This document shows, one piece after another, positions 17,194 through 26,262 of a DNA stretch of 48,136 nt. Source of the stretch: Gemmatimonadota bacterium (lineage in GTDB: Bacteria > Gemmatimonadota > Gemmatimonadetes > Longimicrobiales > Gaopeijiaceae); NCBI GenBank assembly GCA_028874985.1, contig JAPPGI010000123.1:1-48136 (forward strand). Reading direction: 5' to 3'. The position numbers and the translations under genes are program-made. Numbering within the stretch: position 1 is the stretch's first letter; each line of letters starts with the position of its first letter. The notes under the pieces were generated by a model. The model was given only the letters and a program-made list of their open reading frames with translations. It made no database searches and was not told where the DNA came from.

Positions 17194-18651
17194 ATGACCG
17201 AAGCGATCCGTACCCGGCTCTGGATCGGGAACGAGTGGGCCGACGCCGAGGGCGGCCGCACCTTCGCCACCGTGAACCCGGCCACCGACGAGACAATCGC
17301 CGAGGTGGCCGAGGCGGGGGCGGCGGAGATCGACCGCGCGGTGGGGGCGGCGCGCGCGGCCTTTCGCGACAGCCGCTGGCGCCGGATGAACCCGCACAAG
17401 CGGTCGCGCCTGCTGTGGAAGCTGGCGGACCTGGTCGAGGCCAACGCCGACGAACTCGGGCTGCTCGAGACGCGCGACAACGGCAAGCCCTACTTCGAGG
17501 CACGCCGCATCGACGTGCCGGGCGTGGCGCAGACGCTGCGCTACTACGCGGGGCTCGCCGACAAGATCCAGGGCGACACTGTCCCCGTGCCGGGACCCTT
17601 CCTCAACTACACGCTGCGCGAGCCGGTGGGGGTGGTCGGCGCGATCATCCCGTGGAACTTTCCGCTGTCGATGGCGGCGTGGAAGGTCGGGCCGGCGCTC
17701 GCGTGCGGGAACACGGTGGTGCTCAAGCCCGCCGAGCAGACGCCGCTGACCGCGCTCCGCTTCGGCGAGCTGGCCGCCGAGGCCGGGTTCCCGCCGGGCG
17801 TGCTGAACGTGGTGCCCGGATACGGCGAGAACGCGGGAGCCGCGCTCGTGCGGCACCCGGGGGTCGACGCGATCTCGTTCACCGGCTCGACCGGGGTGGG
17901 ACGGACCGTCATGCGCGAGGCGGCGGGGACGCTCAAGAAGGTCTCGCTGGAGCTGGGCGGCAAGTCGCCCAACATCGTCTTCGCCGACGCGGATCTGCGG
18001 GTGGCCGCGAAGGGCGCCTCGATGGGCGTGTTCTACGGCAAGGGCGAGGTCTGCGCGGCCGGGAGCCGCATCCTGGTCGAGAGCGCGGTGCACGACGAGT
18101 TCGTGGACGGGCTGAAGGGGCTCGCCGCGAAGGCGACGGTGGGCGACCCGATGGCTTCGACGACGCGCCTGGGGGCGATCGTGAGCGGGGAGCAGCTCGA
18201 CCGGGTGATGGGGTACATCGAGGCCGGCAGGCGGGACGGCGCGAACCTGGTGGCCGGCGGGGAACGCGTGAAGGTGAACGGCCGCGGCAACTTCGTGACC
18301 GCCACCGTCTTCAGCGAGGTGGACCCCGCGATGACGATCGCCCGCGAGGAGATCTTCGGCCCGGTGGCGGCGGTCATTCCCTTCGACGATGTCGACGATG
18401 CGGTCGCCAAGGCCAACGACTCGCTGTACGGGCTGGCGGCCGGGGTGTGGACCCGGGACATCGGCAAGGCCCACCGCCTCGCCGCCGAGATCGACGCCGG
18501 GACGGTGTGGGTGAACACCTACAACCAGTACGCGCCCGGGTCGCCCTTCGGCGGCTACAAGGAGAGCGGCTTCGGCCGGGACCTGGGGTTCCAGTCGGCG
18601 CTGGAGAAGTACACGCACCTGAAGAGCGTCTGGGTGGCGCTGGACCGGTAG
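17194..18651 (+). CDS. NAD(P)-dependent aldehyde dehydrogenase
   Basis: A 485-residue ALDH superfamily enzyme. Motifs: IIPWNFPLSMAAWKVGPALA (coenzyme site), FTGSTGVGRTV, ELGGKSPN with general base E253, and nucleophile C287 in GKGEVCAAGSR. The usual GQxC-C/T-A motif is altered to GEVCA. The C-terminal SPFGGYKESGFGRDLG is intact. It resembles betaine/phenylacetaldehyde-type dehydrogenases and would oxidise an aldehyde to the acid that enters the neighbouring acyl-CoA pathway. It starts 45 bases after the hydratase. The actual aldehyde is not determinable from sequence. Confidence 0.92.
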   Translation: MTEAIRTRLWIGNEWADAEGGRTFATVNPATDETIAEVAEAGAAEIDRAVGAARAAFRDSRWRRMNPHKRSRLLWKLADLVEANADELGLLETRDNGKPYFEARRIDVPGVAQTLRYYAGLADKIQGDTVPVPGPFLNYTLREPVGVVGAIIPWNFPLSMAAWKVGPALACGNTVVLKPAEQTPLTALRFGELAAEAGFPPGVLNVVPGYGENAGAALVRHPGVDAISFTGSTGVGRTVMREAAGTLKKVSLELGGKSPNIVFADADLRVAAKGASMGVFYGKGEVCAAGSRILVESAVHDEFVDGLKGLAAKATVGDPMASTTRLGAIVSGEQLDRVMGYIEAGRRDGANLVAGGERVKVNGRGNFVTATVFSEVDPAMTIAREEIFGPVAAVIPFDDVDDAVAKANDSLYGLAAGVWTRDIGKAHRLAAEIDAGTVWVNTYNQYAPGSPFGGYKESGFGRDLGFQSALEKYTHLKSVWVALDR

Positions 18652-18724
18652 CAGGGCGCGCACGTGCCGGACCGTCTCGAATGCGGGGAGGGCGCCGCGG
18701 GCGCCGCGGGAAGGGGACGGCCGC

Positions 18725-19921
18725 GTGCGTGAAGCGTGGATCGTCGACGCGGTCCGCACCCCGATCGGCCGGCATGGCGGGGCGCTCGCACCCGTCCGGC
18801 CCGACGACCTGGCCGCGGTGACGATTCGGGCCCTTCTCGACCGCAACCCCTTCCCCCCCGGCCGAATCGACGACGTCATCCTCGGGTGCACCAATCAGGC
18901 CGGCGAAGACAACCGCAACGTGGCCCGCATGGGGCTGCTCGCGGCCGGACTCCCCGTCGGGGTGCCCGGCCAGACGGTGAACCGGCTCTGCGGCTCGGGG
19001 CTCCAGGCGGTGGCCGCCGCCTGCCAGGCGATCCGCGCGGGCGAGGGCGACGCCTTCATCGCCGGCGGGGTCGAGTCGATGAGCCGCGCCCCCTTCGTGA
19101 TGCTCAAGCCCGAGCGCGGCTACGCGCGCGCCGTGCCCGAGGTGGCCGACACGGTGCTGGGGTGGCGCTTCGTCAACCCCGGCCTGCCCGACGAGTGGAC
19201 GATCGGCCTCGGCAATACGGCCGAGGTGGTCGCGCGCGAGTTCGGCGTGACGCGCGGGGAGCAGGACGCCTTCGCGGCGGAGAGCCAGAGCAGGGCGGCG
19301 GCGGCGATCGGGGCGGGGCGCTTCGATGCGGAGATCGTGCCGGTGACGGTGCCGCGGCGGCGCGGGGACCCCGTCGTCGTCGCGCGCGACGAGCACCCCA
19401 GGCCGGGCACGACGACCGAGACCCTGGCCCGGCTTCGCCCCGTCTTCGACCGGGACGGGACGGTCACGGCGGGGAACTCGTCCGGGATCAACGACGGCGC
19501 CGCCGCCCTGCTCGTGGTCGAGGGGGAGACGGCGCGCGCCCGCGGCCTGGAACCGATGGCGGTGGTTCGCGGGGCGGCGGTGGCGGGGGTGGAGCCGCAC
19601 CGCATGGGCATCGGTCCCGTGCCGGCCACGCGGCGGTGCCTGGAGCGGCTGGGAATGGCCGCGCGCGACCTGGACCTGGCCGAGCTCAACGAGGCCTTCG
19701 CCGCCCAGGCCATCCCCTGCATGCGCGAGCTGGATCTGGATCCGGACCGGGTGAACGTCAACGGCGGCGCGATCGCGCTCGGCCACCCGGTGGGGTGTTC
19801 GGGCGCGCGCATCCTTGCGACGCTCGTGCACGAGATGGCGCGCCGGGACGCGACGCTGGGGCTCGCGACGATGTGCATCGGGGTCGGCCAGGGGATCGCG
19901 GCCGTCGTGGAGCGCACCTGA
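18725..19921 (+). CDS. Acetyl-CoA acyltransferase (thiolase)
   Basis: A 398-residue degradative thiolase. Nucleophile C89 lies in NRLCGSGLQAV; H354 (GHPVGCSGAR) and C384 (ATMCIGVGQG) complete the catalytic triad. The pattern resembles PcaF/PaaJ 3-oxoadipyl-CoA thiolases, suggesting cleavage of a beta-ketoacyl-CoA from aryl or fatty acids; specificity is not proven. GTG 18725 is preferred: AAGGGGA precedes it and the family N-terminus (REAWIVDAVRTPIGR) begins immediately. The next gene begins two bases after the stop, so the two are probably translationally linked. Confidence 0.94.
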   Translation: MREAWIVDAVRTPIGRHGGALAPVRPDDLAAVTIRALLDRNPFPPGRIDDVILGCTNQAGEDNRNVARMGLLAAGLPVGVPGQTVNRLCGSGLQAVAAACQAIRAGEGDAFIAGGVESMSRAPFVMLKPERGYARAVPEVADTVLGWRFVNPGLPDEWTIGLGNTAEVVAREFGVTRGEQDAFAAESQSRAAAAIGAGRFDAEIVPVTVPRRRGDPVVVARDEHPRPGTTTETLARLRPVFDRDGTVTAGNSSGINDGAAALLVVEGETARARGLEPMAVVRGAAVAGVEPHRMGIGPVPATRRCLERLGMAARDLDLAELNEAFAAQAIPCMRELDLDPDRVNVNGGAIALGHPVGCSGARILATLVHEMARRDATLGLATMCIGVGQGIAAVVERT

Positions 19922-19923
19922 GA

Positions 19924-20796
19924 ATGCCGACGTCCGGAATCGGCGGGGTGGCCGTGATCGGCGCCGGCACGATGGGACACGGGATCGCGCAGGTGGCGGC
20001 CATGGCGGGGCACGAGACGGTGCTCTGCGACGTGGACGCCGGGCAGCTCGAGCGCGGCCTCGCCGGGATCCAGGCCACCCTGGACAAGGGCGTGCGCCTC
20101 GGCAAGGTGGCGGAGGAGAGCCGTGACGGGGCGCTGGCGCGCCTCCAGGGGACGGGGAGGTTGGGCGAGGCGGCGGAGGGGGCCGACCTGGTGATCGAGG
20201 CCGTGCCCGAGGTGATGGCGCTCAAGAAGCGGGTCTTCGCCGAGGTGGAGGCCGTGGTGGGGAAGCGGACGATCCTGGCCACGAACACTTCGTCGCTGTC
20301 GGTGACCGGGATGGGGGCCGGGCTGGAGCGGCCGGGGCGCTTCGTCGGCCTTCACTTCTTCAACCCGGTCCACATCATGGCGCTGGTCGAGATCGTGAGG
20401 GGGCGACACACCGACATCCGCACCCTCAACAGCAGCTTCAAGTTCGTCCTGGATCTCGGCAAGGAGCCGATCCTGGTGAACGATTCCCCCGGTTTCGCCT
20501 CGTCGCGCCTGGGGATCGTGCTCGGACTCGAGGCCATTCGCATGGTCGAGGCAGGGGTCGCGTCGCCGGAAGACATCGACAAGGCCATGGTGCTCGGATA
20601 CCGTCACCCCATGGGTCCCCTGCGCCTGACAGACCTGGTGGGGCTCGACGTGCGGCTCGGCATCGCGCGCTACCTGCACGAGGCGCTCGGATCGGAGGCC
20701 TTCCGGCCCCCGGCGCTGCTGGAGCGCATGGTCGCCGAGGGGCGTCTCGGGAAGAAGTCCGGCCGGGGGTTCTACGAATGGGGCGGCGAACGGTGA
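19924..20796 (+). CDS. 3-hydroxyacyl-CoA (3-hydroxybutyryl-CoA) dehydrogenase
   Basis: A 290-residue HAD enzyme. The N-terminal Rossmann motif VIGAGTMGHGIAQVAA binds NAD. The catalytic His sits in GLHFFNPVHIMALVEI with partner Glu in EAVPE. The C-terminal helical domain includes NDSPGFASSRLG and GYRHPMGPLRLTDLVGLD. It oxidises L-3-hydroxyacyl-CoA and operates between the hydratase and the thiolase of this operon. It is the single-domain PaaH/Hbd form, not fused to a hydratase. The stop overlaps the following GTG start. Confidence 0.94.
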   Translation: MPTSGIGGVAVIGAGTMGHGIAQVAAMAGHETVLCDVDAGQLERGLAGIQATLDKGVRLGKVAEESRDGALARLQGTGRLGEAAEGADLVIEAVPEVMALKKRVFAEVEAVVGKRTILATNTSSLSVTGMGAGLERPGRFVGLHFFNPVHIMALVEIVRGRHTDIRTLNSSFKFVLDLGKEPILVNDSPGFASSRLGIVLGLEAIRMVEAGVASPEDIDKAMVLGYRHPMGPLRLTDLVGLDVRLGIARYLHEALGSEAFRPPALLERMVAEGRLGKKSGRGFYEWGGER

Positions 20797-21572
20797 ATCG
20801 CGGGACGGTCCGGCTCTCGGTCCGGGACGGAGTCGCCGAAGTCACCATCGACCGTCCAGGCAAGCTCAACGCCCTGAACGAGGCGGTGCGCGGCGAGCTC
20901 ACCGAAGTCTTCGACGAGCTGGCCGGCCGCGACGACGTCAAGGTCGCGATCCTCAACGGCGCCGGCGACAAGGCCTTCGTGGCGGGGGCGGACGTGGGCG
21001 AATTCGCGGGCCGGACCGCGCAGGAGCAGCGCGAGGTCTACCGCCACCGGCGGGTGTACGACGCCCTGGCCGAGTTTCCCAAACCCGTCATCTGCGCCAT
21101 ACACGGCTTCTGCATCGGCGGCGGCAACGAGCTGGCGCTCGCCTGCGACGTTCGCGTCGCGGACACCACGGCCCGCTTCGGCCAGTTCGAGATCCGGCTG
21201 GGGCTGATCCCCGGGGCCGGCGGCACGCAACGGCTCGCCCGGCTCGTAGGGCCGGGCCAGGCGCTGCGGATCGGCCTCTCCGGCGACCTGATCGACGCCG
21301 GGGAGGCCCACCGGATCGGCCTGGTGGAGCTGCTGGCCGACAAGGGCGAACACCTCGCCGCGGCCCGCGAACTCGCCGCGCGCATGACGCGCTGGAGCCC
21401 TGTCACGCTGCAGCTCGTCAAGAAGGCCGTGCGGGAGGCGTATGAGCGTCCCCTGTCGGACGGCCTGGCCGCCGAAAAGGAACTCTTCCTGGAGGCCTTC
21501 GCCTCGGAGGACGGCCGCGAGGGGGTCAGGGCCTTCGTCGAGAAGCGGCGGCCGCGGTTCCGGGGGCGGTGA
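20793..21572 (+). CDS. Enoyl-CoA hydratase (second crotonase of the operon)
   Basis: About 259 residues with a complete crotonase signature: VAGADVGEFAG, IHGFCIGGGNELALACDVR and FEIRLGLIPGAGGTQRLARL, carrying both catalytic glutamates (GNELAL and QFEIRLG). It closely resembles PaaF/FadB-type hydratases and has a more canonical active site than the first hydratase of the operon. GTG 20793 overlaps the dehydrogenase stop as GTGA; ATG 20778 would add five residues. Having two crotonases plus an ALDH suggests a pathway with two hydration or isomerisation steps. Confidence 0.93.
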   Translation: MNRGTVRLSVRDGVAEVTIDRPGKLNALNEAVRGELTEVFDELAGRDDVKVAILNGAGDKAFVAGADVGEFAGRTAQEQREVYRHRRVYDALAEFPKPVICAIHGFCIGGGNELALACDVRVADTTARFGQFEIRLGLIPGAGGTQRLARLVGPGQALRIGLSGDLIDAGEAHRIGLVELLADKGEHLAAARELAARMTRWSPVTLQLVKKAVREAYERPLSDGLAAEKELFLEAFASEDGREGVRAFVEKRRPRFRGR

Positions 21573-21656
21573 GACGGGGCGTCCCTCGCCCGCACATCTC
21601 CGCGACCCTACTATCCTGAGCCGTCACCCCGCTCCGCCCCACCGCGACCACACCCG

Positions 21657-21896
21657 ATGCCCCTGCGTACCTGGCGCCGCATCACCTGGGCGTACCACCT
21701 GATCTTCGCCGCCGCGGTCACCTGGCCGTTCCAGACCCTGGTCAACACTCCGGACCCCCTGGTGCTCGGCCTGCCCCGCCAGATGGCGTGGGCCGCGGGA
21801 TGGGTCGTCGGAAGCCTGGTGGTGCTCTGGCGCCTCGACGCGGCCCGGACCCGGCACGAGCGCAGCGGGCCGCTCCCGCCCGGCGGTGACGGCTGA
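21657..21896 (+). CDS. Small two-helix partner of a sodium:solute symporter (DUF3311-like)
   Basis: A 79-residue protein with two hydrophobic helices (about 12-28 and 41-59) separated by a short loop with PDPLVLGLP, ending in a charged tail. Such small proteins precede MctP-like symporters. The stop TGA overlaps the symporter ATG by one base (TGATG), so the pair is coupled. Family placement is by size, topology and position, since the sequence itself is weakly diagnostic. Confidence 0.7.
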   Translation: MPLRTWRRITWAYHLIFAAAVTWPFQTLVNTPDPLVLGLPRQMAWAAGWVVGSLVVLWRLDAARTRHERSGPLPPGGDG

Positions 21897-23356
21897 TGGA
21901 CAAGGTCACCCTCATCACCGTCATCGTCTTCGCCTACCTGGCGGTTACGCTCGGGGTGGGGCTGGCGGCGGGCCGACGCGCGTCGCGCAGCGTGCAGGGG
22001 TACGTCGCCGGCGACCGCGACTTCGGGCTGCTGGTCATGTACTTCATCACCGGGGCCACGGTCTTCTCGGCCTTCGCCTTTCTGGGCGGGCCGGGATGGG
22101 CGTACTCACGCGGGGCGGCGGCCTTCTACATCCTCACCTACGGCGTCCTGGGCATGGCTCCCTGGTACGTGATGGGGCCCAGGGTGGCCGCGCTGGGACG
22201 CCGCTTCGGCTTCGTGACGCAGGCGCAGCTGCTGGTCGGCCGGTTCCCGTCCCCGGGCCTGTCCGCGCTCATGGCGCTGCTCACGCTGGCCGCCTTCGTC
22301 CCCTATGTGACCATCCAGATGCGCGGCGCGGGCATCGTGATCGAGGCGGTGACCGGCGGACGCGTTCCCCTGGCCGCGGGCGCGGCGATCGCCTACGCGG
22401 TCGTGCTCGTGTACGTGCTGGCCAGCGGCGTGTCGGCGGTCGGGTGGACCAACACCTTCCAGGGCGTCTTCATGCTGGTCATCGCGTGGGCGCTGGGGAT
22501 CTACCTGCCCACGCGGCTCTACGGGGGCGTGGGGCCGATGTTCGAACAGATCCTGGCCGAACGCCCCGAGCTGCTCTCCCTTCCCGGCCTTACCGGGAGC
22601 GGTGAACCGTGGGGCTGGGGAGCGTACTCGACCGCGATCCTCGCGAGCGCCATCGGGGTGACCATGTGGCCGCACCTCTTCATGAAGGCCTACACGGCCC
22701 GGAGCGACACGATAATACGCCGCACCGTCATCCTCTTCCCCACCTTCCAGCTCTTCCTGATCCCCGTGTTCCTGATCGGCTTCGCGGGTGTGCTCTTTCC
22801 GGAGTCTCCGGATCAGGCCGACTTCATCCTCCCCTTCCTGATCCTCCGCTCCGACCTCCCCGCTCTCGTGGTGGGACTCTTCTGCGCCGGGGCGCTGTCG
22901 GCGTCGATGTCCACCGGGGACGCCCTGCTCCATGGTGCGGCGTCGGTGGTGGTGGAGGACGGGGTTCAACCGTTCCGGAAGCTCTCTGACCGCGGGCAGC
23001 GGCTGCTCATGCGGATCCTGGTCGTGGCGGTGGGCGGGCTGGCCTACCTCTTTGCGCTGGTCGAGGGGTTCTCGCTCGTGGACCTGCTGCTGGCGTCGTA
23101 CGGGATCATCTGCCAGTACATGCCGGCGATGCTTGCGGCGCTGTACTGGAGACGCGCCACGACCGCGGGCGTGATCTCCGGACTGCTGGCCGGATCGGCC
23201 GTGTCGGTCTTCTTCTTCCTGAGTCCGGAACTCAAGCCGCTCGGGATGCACGAGGGCATCCTGGGGCTGATCGTGCACATTCCGGTGCTGCTCGCGGTCA
23301 GCCTGCGCGGCACGCCCCAGGACGACGACCACGTGGACGGGTACCTCCGCGTCTGA
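21896..23356 (+). CDS. Sodium:solute symporter (SSS/SLC5 family)
   Basis: A 486-residue transporter with about 13 hydrophobic segments. SSS hallmarks: YVAGDRDFGLLVMYFITGATVFSAFAFLG region near 40-70, GWTNTFQGVFMLVIAW around 185, WPHLFMKAYTARS and LFCAGALSASMSTGDALLHG. The family couples Na+ entry to uptake of a small carboxylate, sugar or amino acid. Linkage to acyl-CoA catabolism and a DUF3311-like partner favours a monocarboxylate, but the substrate is not identifiable. A hairpin follows 47 bases after the stop. Confidence 0.92.
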   Translation: MDKVTLITVIVFAYLAVTLGVGLAAGRRASRSVQGYVAGDRDFGLLVMYFITGATVFSAFAFLGGPGWAYSRGAAAFYILTYGVLGMAPWYVMGPRVAALGRRFGFVTQAQLLVGRFPSPGLSALMALLTLAAFVPYVTIQMRGAGIVIEAVTGGRVPLAAGAAIAYAVVLVYVLASGVSAVGWTNTFQGVFMLVIAWALGIYLPTRLYGGVGPMFEQILAERPELLSLPGLTGSGEPWGWGAYSTAILASAIGVTMWPHLFMKAYTARSDTIIRRTVILFPTFQLFLIPVFLIGFAGVLFPESPDQADFILPFLILRSDLPALVVGLFCAGALSASMSTGDALLHGAASVVVEDGVQPFRKLSDRGQRLLMRILVVAVGGLAYLFALVEGFSLVDLLLASYGIICQYMPAMLAALYWRRATTAGVISGLLAGSAVSVFFFLSPELKPLGMHEGILGLIVHIPVLLAVSLRGTPQDDDHVDGYLRV

Positions 23357-23402
23357 CGATGTGGCCCCCCAGGGTGCCGGAGAGGTCGCGGCTTAATAGA
23401 GA

Positions 23403-23441
23403 AAGCCCCCGGCGGGCAGCACACCACCCGCTCGGGGGCTT
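23403..23441. terminator. Rho-independent type hairpin, possibly bidirectional
   Basis: AAGCCCCCG-GCGGG pairs with CCCGCTCGGGGGCTT (one bulged base) around a 10-base loop. Read on the minus strand the stem is followed by TTTCTCTATT, a reasonable U-rich tract, so it could end transcripts from rplU-rpmA. On the plus strand it follows the symporter gene by 47 bases but has only CTTCGTC after it. Confidence 0.65.
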
Positions 23442-23842
23442 CGTCTCGCTGGCGAGCCGGAAAGCTCCGTTTCGGCGCCGCCATGTGCGGCGGCCGGTCT
23501 TCCGTCTCTTCACCCGGGCCGGCGTCTCCGCCGTCCCGGGCCGTCCCCCGTTCCCGGGGACTTCGGCTGCTTCCAGCGACCCCGCAGCCGTCGCGGCTCC
23601 CGCCGAACCAGGAACCGCGCCCGCCTCGGACTCCGTTTCCAGCGCCCTCGGCGCGCCGACTCTCGACCGGTTCCCCCTCCGGGGTTTCCCCCTGCGAGGG
23701 CCTCTCCGAAACCCGGCTCCCGTCGCTTCGGCTGCGGTCCTTTCGGCCCGCCTCCTCCGCTTCGGGGAAACCACGTTAACACCTGAATCCCGAAACCGCA
23801 AGCTTTTTCCGGTCGCAGGATGCCCGGGACCGGGGGTGGGAC
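23442..23842. other. 401-base stretch with no supported gene
   Basis: The sequence between the hairpin and rpmA is GC-rich with several open frames. All are Arg/Gly/Pro-rich low-complexity readings without ribosome-binding sites. It may be a long 3' untranslated region of rpmA or a degraded gene. I see no RNA motif I can name. Confidence 0.5.
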
Positions 23843-24094
23843 CTATTCCGCGTAGACCGAAACCACCCGCCTGCGGCGCAGATTCTCGAACTTCACAACC
23901 CCGTCCGACTTGGCGAAGAGGGTGTCGTCCCGGCCCCTTCCGACGTTGTTGCCGGGGTGGAAGCGGGTGCCCCGCTGGCGCACCAGGATGTTGCCGGCCA
24001 ACACCTTCTCACCGGCGTAACGCTTTACGCCCAAACGATTTGGGTTGCTGTCGCGTCCGTTTCTGGACGAGCCGACGCCTTTCTTGTGAGCCAT
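23843..24094 (-). CDS. rpmA: Ribosomal protein bL27
   Basis: An 83-residue protein with the L27 sequence [16 protein letters not shown] and the following [20 protein letters not shown] and [18 protein letters not shown] patterns, typical of the large-subunit protein near the peptidyl-transferase centre. ATG 24094 has GAGGAG upstream. The mature N-terminus begins directly with MAHKKG, so there is no Firmicute-style cleaved extension. It sits 10 bases after rplU in the usual rplU-rpmA order. GTG at 24127 is rejected as a start because MAHKKG is the family N-terminus. Confidence 0.98.
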   Translation of the reverse strand: MAHKKGVGSSRNGRDSNPNRLGVKRYAGEKVLAGNILVRQRGTRFHPGNNVGRGRDDTLFAKSDGVVKFENLRRRRVVSVYAE

Positions 24095-24104
24095 CGAAGT
24101 CTCC

Positions 24105-24416
24105 TCAGACGGTGATGTCGGCGACACGCACCACGGTGAAGCCCTGGCGGTGTCCCTGCTTGCGGCGGTACCCCTTGCGGCGCTTCCGCTTGAAGACCGT
24201 GATCTTCTTCGTGCGGTCGTGGGCCAGCACCTCCGCCGTCACCCTCGCCCCCTCCACGTTGGGCTCCCCCACCGAGACCTCCTCCCCCTTCTCCGCCAGC
24301 AGGACATCGTCGAAGGTCACCGTGGTGCCCGGTTCGACGTCCAGCGAGGGGATCAGGAGCGTCTTTCCCGGTTCGGCCCGGAACTGTTTTCCGCCCGTCC
24401 TGATTACAGCGAACAT
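24105..24416 (-). CDS. rplU: Ribosomal protein bL21
   Basis: A 103-residue protein of exactly the usual length. It starts [17 protein letters not shown] and ends with the RNA-binding [17 protein letters not shown] segment. ATG 24416 is chosen over an upstream in-frame GTG because the family begins at MFAVI. The 143-base gap upstream probably contains the promoter and leader; no conserved RNA structure could be recognised by eye. It is cotranscribed with rpmA. Confidence 0.98.
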   Translation of the reverse strand: MFAVIRTGGKQFRAEPGKTLLIPSLDVEPGTTVTFDDVLLAEKGEEVSVGEPNVEGARVTAEVLAHDRTKKITVFKRKRRKGYRRKQGHRQGFTVVRVADITV

Positions 24417-24559
24417 GTGTATCCCGTCAGGTGGTGGTTCCAACGTCACGGACGATCAGCACGGTGTGGGGGGTACGGACTGGGCCGGGCGTCGCCCGTG
24501 GTTTCCCGGCCCGGAGCACCGGTGCGACCGAACAGCCGTTAAAGGTAGCCAAGGCGATT

Positions 24560-26260
24560 CTACCGCACCACCCGCGAGTCCCGCGCCAGCATCAGCGCCG
24601 ACCCGGAGGCCATCTCACGGTAGTAGCGCACGAACCTGCGCGTCTCGGGAGCGCCGTACGGAGCCAGGTTCTCCGCCCATCGGTAGGCGATGGGCTGGAA
24701 CCAGAGTTCGGCCTCCACCGTGAACGGTCCCGTCGCCGGGTCGACGGCGACCGAGTACCGGACCACGTCCGAGCCGGGTTCGAAGTCGGGGTCGGAGGCG
24801 GCCGCGCCGACGGGCAGCACCCGGGGGTCCGCGCGGCCGGAGTCGAAGCCGCGGGGCAGGATGCGGTTGTCCTTGACCCATCGCTCCGCCGACATCAGGC
24901 CGGTGGTGACCATCCCGTCGCCGTCGACCATGACTCCCTGGTAGACCTGGACCTGGCCGGGGGAGTCGATGGTCGTGTGGTGCGGTTCGTAGCGGGAGCC
25001 GCTGTCGTCGTGATCGTCACCGATGACGCGGCCCTCGGGGGTGAGGGCACCGGACTGGAAGACCGGGCGGCCTCCCGCATCGGTGACGGTGACGCGCAGC
25101 CAGGCGCGCCGGGACGGATAGGCGGTCGGGAACTTGTGGCCGGCGAGGTTGCGCACCGTTACCGCGACCTCGAGCCGCCCCGTCCGCACGGCCGTCTCGC
25201 CGAACTCGACGGTGGCGGTGGCGGTGCGGAGGTGGTGGGCGGTGCGGTCGGCGGCGAGTTCCAGCTCCTGGGGCAGCGCGATCACCCCCAGTTCCTGCCG
25301 GTATCGGTTGAGCATCCGTAGCATGAAGAAGTTGCCGCCGCGGAAGACATGGCGGGATACCTCGGGACGAGGGCGGCCCAGGACGCGGGTGACGGGAACA
25401 TCCTCGGCGACCACGGGCATGTGGCAGTCCTGGCAGCTGCGCTCGTTCGGGCCGCCGTCCCTGTAGGCGCTGGCCCGCCACTCCAGGAAGGGGGACTGCT
25501 CGGGAAACGGAGGCCCGCTCCCACCCGGCCGCACCGCGTGGGTGATCACGGTGTGACAGGAAGCGCACAGCCCGGACGAAGTGACGTGCTCGCCCAGGGT
25601 GGGACGGAAGCCGGTCGCCGATCGCATGATGCCGACGCCGCCTTCGTCGGGCTCGAAGGGGCCGAAGACCGGGCGGCCCTCCGGAGGAGTCTCCGCGGCG
25701 ATCTCGAAGCGGGCCGTGAAGGTGGTTTCGGTGCCCAGGCCGTCGGGTCGGATCTGGTGGCAGAGGGAGCAGGAGACGCCGTCGGCGGCGAGGTCGGCGA
25801 ACGGGCCTTCGGCGTCCCCGATCGGCAGGTTTGCGAAGACCTCCCCGTATCCGCCCGCCTGGAGAGCCGCGACCGTCGCCATCGGCATGTGGCAGCGGGC
25901 GCACTCGCCCTCGATTTCGGCGGCGGCTTCGGGGTGGTCGATGACCTCGCGCCGCACCGCCGCCTGGAAGTAGGGGTCGCGGGCACTGTTGGCCATCATA
26001 GAGGCGCGCCAGTCGAAGCCGATCGAAACATCGGTGCCGTCCGTCGCGGAGACCCCCTTGTGGCAGGCGATGCAGCGGTCGGAGGTGCGAAAGTTCTCGG
26101 CGGCGGGGCCGGGCGGTCCGGACACTTCCGTCAGTTGGCCGGGTTTCGGACCGTGTTGTGCGGGCGTCGGGGACGGACGGGCTCCGGCCGTGACGAGCAC
26201 GCAGCCGAGCAGCGCGGTGGCGGCCGTGAGGGCGCCGACAGGCAGGCGATGTGGCCGCAT
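24560..26260 (-). CDS. Pentaheme cytochrome c with C-terminal beta-rich domain
   Basis: A 566-residue exported protein. A signal peptide covers about 1-30. Five CxxCH motifs bind heme c: C63/C66, C120/C123, C164/C167, C232/C235 and C276/C279, each followed by His. Spacing is wide, with Met/His candidates for distal ligands. Residues 370-560 are beta-rich without cysteines and look like an immunoglobulin-like or carbohydrate-binding fold (NLAGHKFPTAYPSRRAWLRV). It resembles cytochrome c554-type multiheme proteins. It starts two bases after the stop of the cytochrome c-barrel gene, so both are cotranscribed and may form one electron-transfer route across the periplasm. Confidence 0.88.
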   Translation of the reverse strand: MRPHRLPVGALTAATALLGCVLVTAGARPSPTPAQHGPKPGQLTEVSGPPGPAAENFRTSDRCIACHKGVSATDGTDVSIGFDWRASMMANSARDPYFQAAVRREVIDHPEAAAEIEGECARCHMPMATVAALQAGGYGEVFANLPIGDAEGPFADLAADGVSCSLCHQIRPDGLGTETTFTARFEIAAETPPEGRPVFGPFEPDEGGVGIMRSATGFRPTLGEHVTSSGLCASCHTVITHAVRPGGSGPPFPEQSPFLEWRASAYRDGGPNERSCQDCHMPVVAEDVPVTRVLGRPRPEVSRHVFRGGNFFMLRMLNRYRQELGVIALPQELELAADRTAHHLRTATATVEFGETAVRTGRLEVAVTVRNLAGHKFPTAYPSRRAWLRVTVTDAGGRPVFQSGALTPEGRVIGDDHDDSGSRYEPHHTTIDSPGQVQVYQGVMVDGDGMVTTGLMSAERWVKDNRILPRGFDSGRADPRVLPVGAAASDPDFEPGSDVVRYSVAVDPATGPFTVEAELWFQPIAYRWAENLAPYGAPETRRFVRYYREMASGSALMLARDSRVVR

Positions 26261-26262
26261 AG

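Noticed and set aside
23359-24723. A 454-residue plus-strand frame covering rpmA and rplU antisense
   Set aside because: It is antisense to the ribosomal protein genes, and its composition is Pro/Arg/Ser-rich low complexity.
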